A DNA stretch of 64,000 bases from contig NZ_AOHO01000074.1 of NCBI RefSeq assembly GCF_000342005.1, positions 1 to 64,000 of the forward strand. Reading direction: 5' to 3'. Position 1 is the stretch's first letter, and every line of letters starts with the position of its first letter. A model generated the notes under the pieces. The model was given only the letters and a program-made list of their open reading frames with translations, had not been told where the DNA came from and searched no databases. The position numbers and the translations under genes were made by a program. Below are positions 24,802 to 33,145 of this stretch, piece by piece. Source of the stretch: Amycolatopsis decaplanina DSM 44594 (GTDB taxonomy: Bacteria > Actinomycetota > Actinomycetes > Mycobacteriales > Pseudonocardiaceae).

Positions 24802-25732
24802 ACCGGCCGATCAGTTTGCGCAGGTGCCCCGCAAATTCCGGGGAGTCGACGACCTCGAAGTCGGTGTCGAGCAGGCCCAGGTAGAGCGCCAGATACTCCA
24901 GCGTGTCCGCACCGGCTTTGAGCAGGCAGGTCCGCTCGTCGACGGCTTCGACCACGACGGCGGGCGGCACCTTCGCCACGGCTTCGGCGGCCGGGGCGTG
25001 CAGCCGGATCGTCGCCTGGTGCCGCCACAACGCCGCGCCGACACCACGCTGGAGGTAGGCGACCACGCCGCCTTCGGGTGGTTCGCGCTCCTCGAAACGT
25101 CGTCCGTTGGGCGTACGCGGCCGCACCCGGTCCGCGCGGAACGTGCGCCAGTCCTGCTTGTCGACGTCCCAGCCGACGAGGTACCACCGGCGGCTCATGT
25201 GCACGACGCGGTGCGGCTCGACCTGCCTTCGCGTCTCGGATCCGTTGTGTCCCACGTAGTCGAAGCGCAGGGTCTCGCGGTCACGGCAGGCGGCGGCGAT
25301 GACCGCGAGCACCTCGGCGTCGACCGTGGGGCCGCCGCCCTGCACCGCGAGCGTCGCGGAATTCAACGCCGCGACACGGTGCCGCAGGCGCGACGGCAGC
25401 ACCTGCTCCAGTTTCGCCAGCGCGCGCACCGACGTCTCCTCGATCCCCGCGATCGTGCCGCCCGCGGCGGTGCGCAGGCCCATCGCCACCGCGACGGCCT
25501 CCTCGTCGTCGAGCAGCAGAGGTGGCATGGCAGCGCCGGCGCCCAGGCTGTAGCCACCGGAGACGCCGGGGGTGGCGTCGACCGGGTAACCCAGACCGCG
25601 AAGCCGCTCGACGTCGTTCCGGATGGTCCTGGTCGTGACGTCGAGCCGCTCCGCCAGTTCAGGGCCCGTCCAGTTGCGCCTGGCCTGCAGCAACGACAGG
25701 AGTCGCAGCAGTCTCGCCGAAGTTTCCGCCAT
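24779..25732 (-). CDS. YafY-type HTH/WYL-domain transcriptional regulator
   Basis: 317 residues. An N-terminal HTH_11-type helix-turn-helix (RLLRLLSLLQARRNWTGPELAERLDVTTRTIRNDVERL), the WYL domain with the RRWYLVGWD core near the middle, and a WCX C-terminal part. WYL regulators bind nucleotides or other small ligands. I chose ATG 25732 because AAGGTGG lies upstream at the right distance; GTG 25741 is an alternative. It diverges from an epoxide hydrolase gene over 62 bp containing CCGCAATCG direct repeats, the probable operator. Confidence 0.9.
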   Translation of the reverse strand: MAETSARLLRLLSLLQARRNWTGPELAERLDVTTRTIRNDVERLRGLGYPVDATPGVSGGYSLGAGAAMPPLLLDDEEAVAVAMGLRTAAGGTIAGIEETSVRALAKLEQVLPSRLRHRVAALNSATLAVQGGGPTVDAEVLAVIAAACRDRETLRFDYVGHNGSETRRQVEPHRVVHMSRRWYLVGWDVDKQDWRTFRADRVRPRTPNGRRFEEREPPEGGVVAYLQRGVGAALWRHQATIRLHAPAAEAVAKVPPAVVVEAVDERTCLLKAGADTLEYLALYLGLLDTDFEVVDSPEFAGHLRKLIGRFSRAVDV

Positions 25733-25746
25733 GAATCCCACCTTGT

Positions 25747-25782
25747 CCGCAATCGCGGAACGAAACCTTCCGCAATCGTTCC
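25747..25782. promoter_or_regulatory. candidate WYL-regulator operator: CCGCAATCG repeats
   Basis: CCGCAATCG occurs at 25747-25755 and 25770-25778, 23 bp apart (about two helical turns). GGAACG (25757-25762) and CGTTCC (25777-25782) form an inverted pair, as do CGGAA and TTCCG. It lies between the regulator and the epoxide hydrolase start. Confidence 0.5.
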
Positions 25783-25794
25783 TAATCTAGCCCC

Positions 25795-26931
25795 ATGACC
25801 GAAATCAAGCCCTTCCGCATCTCGATCGACCAGGCCGAACTGGACGACCTCAAGGACCGCCTGAACCGCACCCGCTGGCCGCGCGAGGTCACCGGTGACT
25901 GGAGCAGAGGTGTCCCGGTCGCCTACCTCAAGGGACTGGCCGAGTACTGGGCCGACGGCTTCGACTGGCGCGCCCAGGAAGCGGAGCTGAACGAGTTCCC
26001 GCAGTTCACCACCGAGATCGACGGCCAGACCATCCACTTCCTGCACATCCGCTCGACCGCCCCGGACGCGCTGCCGGTGCTCCTCACGCACGGCTGGCCG
26101 AGCTCGCCGTTCGAATTCCGGCGGGTCGTCGACGAGCTCGCCGAAGAGTTCCACCTCGTCATCCCGTCCCTGCCCGGCTACGGCTTCTCGAACCCGGTGA
26201 GCGGACCCGGCTGGGGCAACCTGTTCCGGGTCGCCCAGGCGTGGACCACGCTGATGGACCGCCTCGGCTACGAGCGCTTCGGCGTCCACGGCACCGACGC
26301 CGGCGCCGGAGTCGCGGGGATCCTGTCGATGATCGCGGCGCACCGGGTCGTCGGCGTGCACCTCACCGGGACCAGCGCGGGCATGCCGTTCGGTCCCGCC
26401 GTCGAACTGGAGGGCCTCACGGAGAAGGATCGCGAGCGCGGCGAACGTTTCAACCGGTTCCAGTCCGACGGCATCGGCTACCTGCACCTGCAGGCGACCC
26501 GGCCGCAGACGCTGGCCTACGCACTGAACGACTCCCCCACCGGCCAGCTCGCGTGGATCGTGGAGAAGTTCGCGGAGTGGACCGATCCGGCCAAGGAACT
26601 GCCGGACGACGCCGTCGATCGCGATCACCTGCTGGCCGCGGTGAGCCTGTACTGGTTCACCGGCGCGGGAGCCTCTTCCGCGCACGCCGTGTACGAAGGC
26701 ATGGAGGTCTACCGGCAGATGTCCCAAGGCGGCTGGGACGACGGCGGCGAGGCGCCCGCCGGTCCGCCGCGCGGGATCGCCGTCTTCGCCGGGGACACCA
26801 CGATCCGGAGCCTCCAGGACGGCCCGGTGGCACACTGGTCCGAGTACGACACCGGCGGCCACTTCCCGGCGATGGAGGTCCCCGGCCTGTTCGCCGAAGA
26901 CCTCCGTTCCTTCCTGCGAAAGTGCGCCTGA
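25795..26931 (+). CDS. epoxide hydrolase (EHN-domain alpha/beta hydrolase)
   Basis: 378 residues. The N-terminal epoxide hydrolase domain (KPFRISIDQAELDDLKDRLNRTRWP...WRAQEAELNEFPQFTTEIDG) precedes the alpha/beta core with oxyanion motif HGWPSSPFEF. The nucleophile elbow HGTDAGAGV has Asp as nucleophile, as expected for microsomal-type epoxide hydrolases. The catalytic His is near the end in YDTGGHFPAME. It is cytosolic; the substrate is unknown. It is followed after two bases by the winged-helix gene, so they form an operon under the divergent WYL regulator. Confidence 0.9.
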   Translation: MTEIKPFRISIDQAELDDLKDRLNRTRWPREVTGDWSRGVPVAYLKGLAEYWADGFDWRAQEAELNEFPQFTTEIDGQTIHFLHIRSTAPDALPVLLTHGWPSSPFEFRRVVDELAEEFHLVIPSLPGYGFSNPVSGPGWGNLFRVAQAWTTLMDRLGYERFGVHGTDAGAGVAGILSMIAAHRVVGVHLTGTSAGMPFGPAVELEGLTEKDRERGERFNRFQSDGIGYLHLQATRPQTLAYALNDSPTGQLAWIVEKFAEWTDPAKELPDDAVDRDHLLAAVSLYWFTGAGASSAHAVYEGMEVYRQMSQGGWDDGGEAPAGPPRGIAVFAGDTTIRSLQDGPVAHWSEYDTGGHFPAMEVPGLFAEDLRSFLRKCA

Positions 26932-26933
26932 CG

Positions 26934-28013
26934 ATGGAGCAGCTGAGCCCCCGGGCCCTCAACCGCGCGACCCTGGCGAGGCAGCTCCTGCTCGACCGCG
27001 CCGATCTGCCCGCCATCACCGCGATCGAGCGGCTGGCCGGCCTCCAGGCGCAGGCCCCCGACTCGTCCTATGTCGGGCTGTGGTCACGGCTTCGGGACTT
27101 CCAGGTGGACGAGCTGGCGAAACCGCTGGCCGCCCGCGAGGTCGTCCGGTCGACCCTGATGCGCGGCACGGTGCACCTGGTGACGGCAGGTGACGGCCTC
27201 GCCCTGTGGCCCACCATCAAACCGGTGGTCGAGCGCGGTTTCCTGGGCCACTACTCCCGGGAGGTCGCCGGACTCGACCTCGCCGCGATCGCCGAAGCGG
27301 GACGCGCCCTGCTGTCCGAACGGCCCCGCACCCGCGCCGAGCTCCGGACCGCGCTGGCCGACCGATGGCCTGACGCCGACCCGACCACCCTCGCCTACGC
27401 GATCCAGAGCCTTCTTCCCCTCGCGCAGGTGACCCCGCGTGGCCTGTGGGGCCAGACCGGCCCGGCCGCGTTCTCGCTGCTCGAAGAGTGGGTCGGCGAG
27501 CCGATCACGGACGGCATCACCCTCGACGACCTGGTGCTGCGCTACCTCGAGGCGTTCGGCCCGGCGACCGTCCGCGACGCGCAGGTCTGGTCGGGGCTCA
27601 CCAAGCTCAAGGAGGTCTTCGAGCGGCTCCGTCCACAACTGATCACCTTCACCGACGCCGAGGGGAAGGAACTGTTCGACCTTCCCGACGCACCGCGTCC
27701 CGACCCGGAAACCCCGGCGCCGCACCGGTTCCTGCCCGAATACGACAACGTCCTGCTCTCCCACGCCGACCGCGCGCGGATGATCCCGGACGGCCGCCGC
27801 GTGCCGTTGCCACCGGGTAACGGCGGCCGCCGGGGCACCCTGCTCGTCGACGGTGAATTCCTGGCCATTTGGGCGATCAAAGGGGCGACTCTGGCGATCG
27901 AATCGCGGAAACCTTTGCGAGATCAGGATTCGATCGCCGAAGAGGGGGCGCGGCTACTGGAATTCGTAGTTCCGGGACTGGCCCACGACATCCGTTTCGA
28001 CATCGGCGGATAA
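26934..28013 (+). CDS. winged-helix DNA-binding domain protein (HTH_42/AlkZ-like)
   Basis: 359 residues of the HTH_42 (DUF1006) family. It starts LSPRALNRATLARQLLL and includes the signature LAGLQAQAPDSSYVGLWSR, the RSTLMRGTVHLVTA segment (HLV-type motif) and a late FLPEYDNVLLSHADR. Relatives include AlkZ-type DNA glycosylases that unhook crosslinks; others are uncharacterised. The ATG at 26934 lies two bases past the epoxide hydrolase stop. Pairing with an epoxide hydrolase would make sense for electrophile or DNA-alkylation defence, but that is inference. Confidence 0.82.
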   Translation: MEQLSPRALNRATLARQLLLDRADLPAITAIERLAGLQAQAPDSSYVGLWSRLRDFQVDELAKPLAAREVVRSTLMRGTVHLVTAGDGLALWPTIKPVVERGFLGHYSREVAGLDLAAIAEAGRALLSERPRTRAELRTALADRWPDADPTTLAYAIQSLLPLAQVTPRGLWGQTGPAAFSLLEEWVGEPITDGITLDDLVLRYLEAFGPATVRDAQVWSGLTKLKEVFERLRPQLITFTDAEGKELFDLPDAPRPDPETPAPHRFLPEYDNVLLSHADRARMIPDGRRVPLPPGNGGRRGTLLVDGEFLAIWAIKGATLAIESRKPLRDQDSIAEEGARLLEFVVPGLAHDIRFDIGG

Positions 28014-28089
28014 CAGTCCTGCCTTTTGCCGTAACGATGGGCACCGTTCGGGCGAAGCAATGCCGCAAAGAGCCTGGAGGGAGCGGGCC

Positions 28090-28386
28090 ATGAGCAAGAA
28101 CTACGGCTTCATGACGGTGCTGGCGGGCCTGAGCGCACTCGCGGTGATCGCGGTCGCGGCGGTCTGGCGGTACCCGAACACGTCGGACGTCACGGCGGTG
28201 ATCACCGCGGCGGGAACGGTGATCGGCACCGTGGTGGGCGCCTTCTTCGGCGTGAACGCGGCCTCGGCGGGACGCGTGAAGGCCGAAGAAAGCCGGGATC
28301 AGGCGACAGCGGCTCTGGTGAAGGTGGCCACCAAGGCGGACGAGGACAGCGACGTCGCGAAGGCGGCGATGGAAGGCGTGCGCTAA
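28090..28386 (+). CDS. small membrane protein
   Basis: 98 residues. Two hydrophobic segments (FMTVLAGLSALAVIAVAAVW and AVITAAGTVIGTVVGAFFGVNAA) are followed by a charged tail rich in Lys/Glu/Asp that could be helical. No family is recognised with certainty. The ATG at 28090 has GGAGGGAG upstream. Bases 28387-28640 that follow hold no supported gene; the minus strand there has a coding-like stretch (see rejected items). Confidence 0.65.
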   Translation: MSKNYGFMTVLAGLSALAVIAVAAVWRYPNTSDVTAVITAAGTVIGTVVGAFFGVNAASAGRVKAEESRDQATAALVKVATKADEDSDVAKAAMEGVR

Positions 28387-28640
28387 CCGTCCTCTATGGA
28401 CACTCAGTCGAGTGCCTCGATCAGGGCGAGGCCCGGCGTAACGAGGGTCGTGGACAGCGCGAGCTCTCGCGACAGCCGCCGACGGGCGACCGCTCCACCA
28501 GGCGTTCTCCCCCACGCGGACGTCGGCCTGCGGCCGATCCCGATCTCGCCGCCCGCGAGCGCGAACTTTGCCCGGCAGTATGCGGGGCACCGCCAGGAAG
28601 GGGTCGACCCGATGTCGCGTTCGTCCGTACCGTGAAGAGC

Positions 28641-29012
28641 ATGATTGATTTCTCCAAGGACACCGTCTTCAAGCTCACGCCGTGCAAACCGAAGGACATC
28701 GCGCCGACGGTGCAACCGATCATCATCCCCGGAGAACAGATCATCTCGTCGTTCAAGGCGGTGCGCGACTTCGTGGTGTTCACGAACAAGCGGCTGATCG
28801 CGGTGAACGTCCAGGGCATGACGGGCAAGAAGAAGGACTTCAACTCGCTGCCTTACAACCGGATCCAGGCGTTCTCGATCGAGACCGCGGGCACTTTCGA
28901 CCTGGACGCCGAACTGGATCTTTGGTTCAGCGGGCTGGGGAACGTGCGCCTGGAGTTCCGGGGATCGGACATCCGGGCGATCGGCCAGCTGATCGCCACG
29001 CACACGCTTTAG
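28641..29012 (+). CDS. bacterial PH-domain protein
   Basis: 123 residues forming one bacterial pleckstrin-homology domain (bPH_1): IPGEQIISSFKAVRDFVVFTNKRLIAVNVQGMTGKKKDF, then PYNRIQAFSIETAGTFDLDAELDLWFSG. Soluble proteins of this type are widespread; their role is unknown. The ATG at 28641 is chosen because members usually begin MIDF; a GTG at 28632 is the alternative. Palindrome A copy 4 follows. Before the AICE inserted, this gene converged on lpdA. Confidence 0.78.
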   Translation: MIDFSKDTVFKLTPCKPKDIAPTVQPIIIPGEQIISSFKAVRDFVVFTNKRLIAVNVQGMTGKKKDFNSLPYNRIQAFSIETAGTFDLDAELDLWFSGLGNVRLEFRGSDIRAIGQLIATHTL

Positions 29013-29022
29013 CTTCCGGGGC

Positions 29023-29068
29023 CTCGTGAGTGGTAAGGACGGTTAGAACCGTCCTTACCACTCACGAC
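29023..29068. repeat. 46-bp palindromic repeat A, copy 4
   Basis: Arms CTCGTGAGTGGTAAGGACGG and CCGTCCTTACCACTCACGAC (last base differs) around TTAGAA, ten bases after the PH-domain gene stop. It probably serves as its terminator. Confidence 0.92.
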
Positions 29069-29099
29069 CCGCTTGACCTTGGCACGCCTTGACGATGTG

Positions 29100-29127
29100 G
29101 GATTTGGGAGCCGAGTGTCCCAAATCC
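29100..29127 (-). terminator. orphaned original lpdA terminator
   Basis: Perfect 10-bp arms GGATTTGGGA (29100-29109) and TCCCAAATCC (29118-29127) with an 8-base loop, 18 bases left of the attL core. In the element-free chromosome it would lie directly downstream of lpdA (minus strand). The AICE now separates it from lpdA by 11.9 kb. Confidence 0.75.
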
Positions 29128-29145
29128 TCCACACTCACCATTTCC

Positions 29146-29157
29146 TACATGTTGATC
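29146..29157. other. attL core
   Basis: TACATGTTGATC, identical to 41026-41037. Read on the minus strand, with the chromosomal flank to its left, it gives ...ATC-AAC-ATG-TAG, the ancestral lpdA ending with a TAG stop. Confidence 0.85.
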
Positions 29158-29266
29158 TTTTAATCGCCGGTCTCTGCCGACCTGGGCATGATCGCCGCGC
29201 ACTGCCGTTGAGCTGCGCGGACAGGGCTGGGCACTTCTCGCGTGTTCTCACCCCTGCCCGACGTCC

Positions 29267-29290
29267 GACGGCCTGGAGACGGCCTGGCAC
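29267..29290 (+). repeat. left arm-type repeat pair of the AICE
   Basis: GACGGCCTGG followed by AG and ACGGCCTGGCAC. The right end of the element (40959-40982) has the same 24-base unit with three mismatches, in the same orientation. It is a likely arm-type integrase or excisionase site. The stretch 29158-29757 has no supported gene. It also holds an inverted repeat GTCAAGGC/GCCTTGAC (29349-29356, 29367-29374) and the hairpin at 29638. Confidence 0.6.
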
Positions 29291-29637
29291 TCGCCCACTC
29301 CTCCCCCATCTCCCCGATACGAAGCCATCCACGCGGCCGTTGCGTCGGGTCAAGGCACGCTTTCCCGCCTTGACGCGTCGTGACGGCCGTTGTGACGATC
29401 TGGCATCGGGGCGATGGCTCCGCGTAACAGCCGTTGGTCCGTTCGCGACATCGGTGACACGAACGTCTCAGGGAGGGGGCCGACGTGCTCATTGACGTAA
29501 CTGTGCGCCGTTGGCGGCGGCTAAACCTGTCCACGGCGGCAGCGGGCGCGCCGCCCGGCCGGTGGGCGGAGCGGAGCGGCAGCCCGCCGTGTCGGGCAAG
29601 GTGCGCCCGCAGGCGAGACGCGGACGCAAGGTGACCA

Positions 29638-29660
29638 GCGCGCCGCCGACGGCGGCGCGC
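29638..29660 (+). terminator. perfect GC hairpin upstream of the NACHT gene
   Basis: Arms GCGCGCCGCC and GGCGGCGCGC with loop GAC, followed by CTTGAT. It may insulate the cargo gene from read-through. The purine-rich sequence before it (GGTGGGCGGAGCGGAGCGGC) is non-coding by appearance. Confidence 0.5.
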
Positions 29661-29757
29661 CTTGATCCCATAGAGCCAAGTTCGGCAGCATGGACGATTG
29701 CTCTGCGGATCGGGTTCGCGTACGCCTTGTAGAAGAGAAGTGTCGAAAGGACCGCGT

Positions 29758-32643
29758 GTGGTGGACCCTGTAAGCCCAATCGTCGGCGCAATAGTCGGAC
29801 GACTGTGTGGCCGAGCCCTAACGTCAATCTTCGGCCCAGAGAACCAGGCAAGTGACCCTACCCTTCATTCTCATGATGCACTGCACTCGCTGGAATCAGG
29901 CGAGAATGACACTTTTGCTATCGTCACAGAGGAACAACTAGACGATATAGACCGCTTCTTAGAAACACCACAAGTCTCAGCGCTTATTCAATCGTGGTGC
30001 GTGCTCCGAATCGGCGATTTTGCCGATTCGGAGAAAATTGAACTTCTTGAGCGCCTAGAAGACACTTTTACCTCCATGGCACTTCAATGGTGTCATCAAA
30101 CCCGACAGGAATGGAGTTCGTTAGCCGGAAAGATATGGGAATTAACAACCAGGAACCTGGAATCGATCGCAGACAACATAAGACGCTACCAGCTCGAAAG
30201 TAAAGACCGGCGAGAAATATTTGAACGCTTTACCATAACAACCCGCCTTACTAAATCCGGAAAACGGGAAGCGCCTAAATTTGCCAGGGACATTGTCGCC
30301 GCACTAGGGGACCCGAAAAGACTGATACGAATCAGGCACACAGTTTCGGATCTATGCACAGAGATCGAGAAGAAATTTAGCGAAATTCAGCTGACGCACA
30401 CGCAGGACGACTATCGGTTCGAGATTTCCGAGCTCTACGTAGACCGCACACTCAAGCGGAGATCCGATGATGAAATAATCAGCGCCGAGTCAATACTTTC
30501 ACCTGAGCATCAAAGTCCACGTGTCGTAGTACTAGGGCATCCAGGCGTCGGAAAGACCACTCTAGTTAGACACCTGATTCATTCAACGATCGACGAACTC
30601 AACTCACGCGTAGCTCCCCTGCTTTTTCAATGCCGCGAGTACGCTGGAAGCCATTGGGGTTCGTCGTTCAACAACTTTCTAAGAGTGAAGATATCCGTGG
30701 AGTGCTCGCTTGAACTTCAAGACGACGAGCTCGAAGACATATTATCCACCGGATCTGCATCTATAATATTTGACGGTGTCGACGAAATCACGGATATTCA
30801 GAAGCGCCGCGAAATGATACGGAAAATTGAATCTTTCTCGCGTCGATATCCACTGGTCCATGTCCTAGCCACTAGCAGGCTCGTTGGCTACCAGCGTGCA
30901 CAGTTTCAGCCAAATTACTTTAAGCTGTACGAACTTGAAGAGTTCACCCATAATCAGTTTCTTGAATACGTAATTCGCTGGTTTAGGATCACGCACCGGG
31001 CAGAGGATGAACAGTGGGCTTTTATTAGAGAATCGGAAGTAGTTCCGGACATCAGAAGAAATCCCCTTATTCTGTCTCTACTTTGCGCACTCTATAGGGC
31101 TCGTGGGCATATCCCTCGAAATCGCAGACAAGTATATAAGGACTGCACTGACCTACTGTTTCAACGATGGGACTCAATGCGGCAGATCGAGCAGCCCTTT
31201 GACCATCGACAGTATGGTCAAAGATTAATGCAGGAGCTAGCCAGGTTCTTCTACCGCAGCCAGAACGCACAGGCAGGTATCGAGGAAGAGCAACTGAAGC
31301 GCCTTATATCGCATTTTTTTCAGGATACCGCAGGTATTGAACCACCCGAGAGTCACAGTCGCGCCGAAATGTTCCTCGATTTCTGCGCCGACCGCGCATG
31401 GCTACTATCCGCAAAAGGAACAAGCAGTCGAGGCCAACGACTCTTCTCCTTCACACATCGAACGTTCATGGAGTACATGGCGGCGGAAGCCCTGGTGCGC
31501 AATGCAGATAATATCAACGAGATAGTCGACGAAGTAATTCGAGTATATGAATCAGATCCCAGTTCCGTTCTTGCCGACGTGATGGTGCAATGTTCCGAAG
31601 ACAAAGTTAACCGTGGCGCCGAGCAAATCCTAATTGAACTATTGAGAAGAGCTCGCAAGGTAGCAAGGTACGGCGACAGCTATCTGTCCCTCTGCCTGCG
31701 CATCGTAAATTCTTCGCCAATGTCAGCAAGAATCTCTAGCGATCTTCCAAAATCGGTACATGACTTCTGGAAGAGATTAGACGGAATGGACAAGACTCGA
31801 GTCTCTTCCGTGGCCTTCTTCGAGCTATATCGAGACCCCAGAAGAAGAATGATTCGCGCCATGTCCGAAGATAACCCTATCGAAGGATTACCATCGACCG
31901 AATTCCGCCATTCCGTTTGTGGAAGATGGGCTCGTTTCGACTCCCTAGGACTAACTCACCATTTCGAGCCAGAATGGGAAGAAGAGCTATCTCCTCACTT
32001 CACAACTGTTGCCAATGACATTAGGGAGGGCTTGTTCGCGCGTTCATCATCTTCTCTAGTGAACTACTTGATAAGCCGGAGCGAATTTGAGGTTTCGGAG
32101 TTTACCGAGGACGGGCCGATACGCCCGGACTGGATCGTTCCAACCTTCGACGAATACGGGCCAGGCGCTTTAATGACTGCAGTAATCGAAGCACTGCACG
32201 ACGAACGTGCCCGCGTGGATATCTTAGCTTGGCTGTCTAAATATCTTGAACGAAACCGCTACATCGAGACAAACTTAGCAAAGGCCGTCTCTTACATACT
32301 AGATGACGAGATTAGATTTCATAGCCGACTATCTAGACGCGACATCGAAAGGCAGGCTTCAAAAGTAGAGCCCCTCAGGGAAATACTCCTCTGGTTAGCA
32401 TTTATTACATGCGAGGCCCGCGACAACACCATAACTATGTTTCATGAGATGGTCGATGGCGTGATCGGGCTACAAAACTTCGCCAACATCGTCGCAACAC
32501 GCGAAAGCAGGCTTGGACTATACAGCGAATCACTGGAAGCAAAAGTGTTATCGCGAAAGCAGGCAACCGCACTGGTCGCCGACTTTCCCGCTTGGGCGAA
32601 GAATTGGGTCAATGGCGCGAGACTAGTTAAAGAATTAGGTTGA
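29758..32643 (+). CDS. NACHT-domain ATPase (bacterial NLR-like), probable anti-phage defence
   Basis: 961 residues. Walker A GHPGVGKTTL starts at about residue 260, Walker B is SIIFDGVDEI at about 334-343, sensor-like LATSRLVGY follows, then the NACHT helical domain (RRNPLILSLLCALYRARGHIPRNRRQVYKDCTDLLFQRW) and FTHRTFMEYMAAEAL. The N-terminal 250 residues are an unrecognised, mostly helical effector or adaptor region. The C-terminal 350 residues are a helical sensor without clear repeats. Bacterial NACHT proteins are known anti-phage systems. The gene is visibly AT-rich at third positions, unlike all neighbours, so it was acquired separately. The GTG at 29758 follows AAAGGA by six bases; GTGs at 29740 and 29761 are alternatives. 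Confidence 0.85.
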   Translation: MVDPVSPIVGAIVGRLCGRALTSIFGPENQASDPTLHSHDALHSLESGENDTFAIVTEEQLDDIDRFLETPQVSALIQSWCVLRIGDFADSEKIELLERLEDTFTSMALQWCHQTRQEWSSLAGKIWELTTRNLESIADNIRRYQLESKDRREIFERFTITTRLTKSGKREAPKFARDIVAALGDPKRLIRIRHTVSDLCTEIEKKFSEIQLTHTQDDYRFEISELYVDRTLKRRSDDEIISAESILSPEHQSPRVVVLGHPGVGKTTLVRHLIHSTIDELNSRVAPLLFQCREYAGSHWGSSFNNFLRVKISVECSLELQDDELEDILSTGSASIIFDGVDEITDIQKRREMIRKIESFSRRYPLVHVLATSRLVGYQRAQFQPNYFKLYELEEFTHNQFLEYVIRWFRITHRAEDEQWAFIRESEVVPDIRRNPLILSLLCALYRARGHIPRNRRQVYKDCTDLLFQRWDSMRQIEQPFDHRQYGQRLMQELARFFYRSQNAQAGIEEEQLKRLISHFFQDTAGIEPPESHSRAEMFLDFCADRAWLLSAKGTSSRGQRLFSFTHRTFMEYMAAEALVRNADNINEIVDEVIRVYESDPSSVLADVMVQCSEDKVNRGAEQILIELLRRARKVARYGDSYLSLCLRIVNSSPMSARISSDLPKSVHDFWKRLDGMDKTRVSSVAFFELYRDPRRRMIRAMSEDNPIEGLPSTEFRHSVCGRWARFDSLGLTHHFEPEWEEELSPHFTTVANDIREGLFARSSSSLVNYLISRSEFEVSEFTEDGPIRPDWIVPTFDEYGPGALMTAVIEALHDERARVDILAWLSKYLERNRYIETNLAKAVSYILDDEIRFHSRLSRRDIERQASKVEPLREILLWLAFITCEARDNTITMFHEMVDGVIGLQNFANIVATRESRLGLYSESLEAKVLSRKQATALVADFPAWAKNWVNGARLVKELG

Positions 32644-32664
32644 TGCGAGAGCTCAATTTCACTG

Positions 32665-33135
32665 CTACTGATAGTATATATCGCCGCCCGAACCGAGACC
32701 GTGCCCAAGGCGAAGTTGGATTGAAGGATGGATATTGAGATCGGCCAGCTCGGCGGAAGAAACCCACCGCACCTCTGAACTTTCATCACTGGCGCGGAGG
32801 ACTCCGCTCAGAGGATCTGCCCGGAAACATATAGAAAATTCTTGCCGAACCTCGCCGTCGTCGTAGGCGATGACGTGGTTCGGGTTCGAGTACAGACCGA
32901 TGACGCCGGTCACCTCGCACTCGATCCCGGTCTCTTCGCGGACCTCTCGCACGGCGGCCTGCGACAGCGTCTCGCCGAGTTCGAGCTGTCCGCCGGGGAT
33001 CGAGTACAGGTCGTTGTCGGTGCGCCGGATCATGAGGATGCGGCCTTCGTCGTCCTGGATGAACGCGGACACTGCGACCGCGATGCTGTTGGCCTTGGGG
33101 GCGTTGGGGTCGTTGTAGTAGTCGACGCGTGCCAT
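32665..33135 (-). CDS. NUDIX hydrolase of the AICE
   Basis: 156 residues. The NUDIX box GGQLELGETLSQAAVREVREETGIE is complete (Gx5Ex7REUxEExGU), so it should hydrolyse a nucleoside-diphosphate-linked substrate. The ATG at 33135 has TAGGAGG upstream, overlapping the stop of the XRE gene, which makes a two-gene operon. NUDIX proteins next to the regulator are a recurring feature of AICEs, possibly modulating the switch between integrated and replicating states; that role is inferred. Its stop lies 22 bases from the convergent NACHT stop. Confidence 0.88.
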   Translation of the reverse strand: MARVDYYNDPNAPKANSIAVAVSAFIQDDEGRILMIRRTDNDLYSIPGGQLELGETLSQAAVREVREETGIECEVTGVIGLYSNPNHVIAYDDGEVRQEFSICFRADPLSGVLRASDESSEVRWVSSAELADLNIHPSIQLRLGHGLGSGGDIYYQ

Positions 33136-33145
33136 GTGTGGCCTC

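Noticed and set aside
28404..28640. Coding-like stretch on the minus strand (ends ...LSRELALSTTLVTPGLALIEALD)
   Set aside because: It could be a gene remnant, but it has no start or ribosome-binding site, runs into the antisense of the PH-domain gene, and matches no family I know.
29071..29160. tRNA gene as the AICE attachment site
   Set aside because: No cloverleaf or TTC-loop sequence is visible near either end. The att core instead matches the lpdA 3' end.
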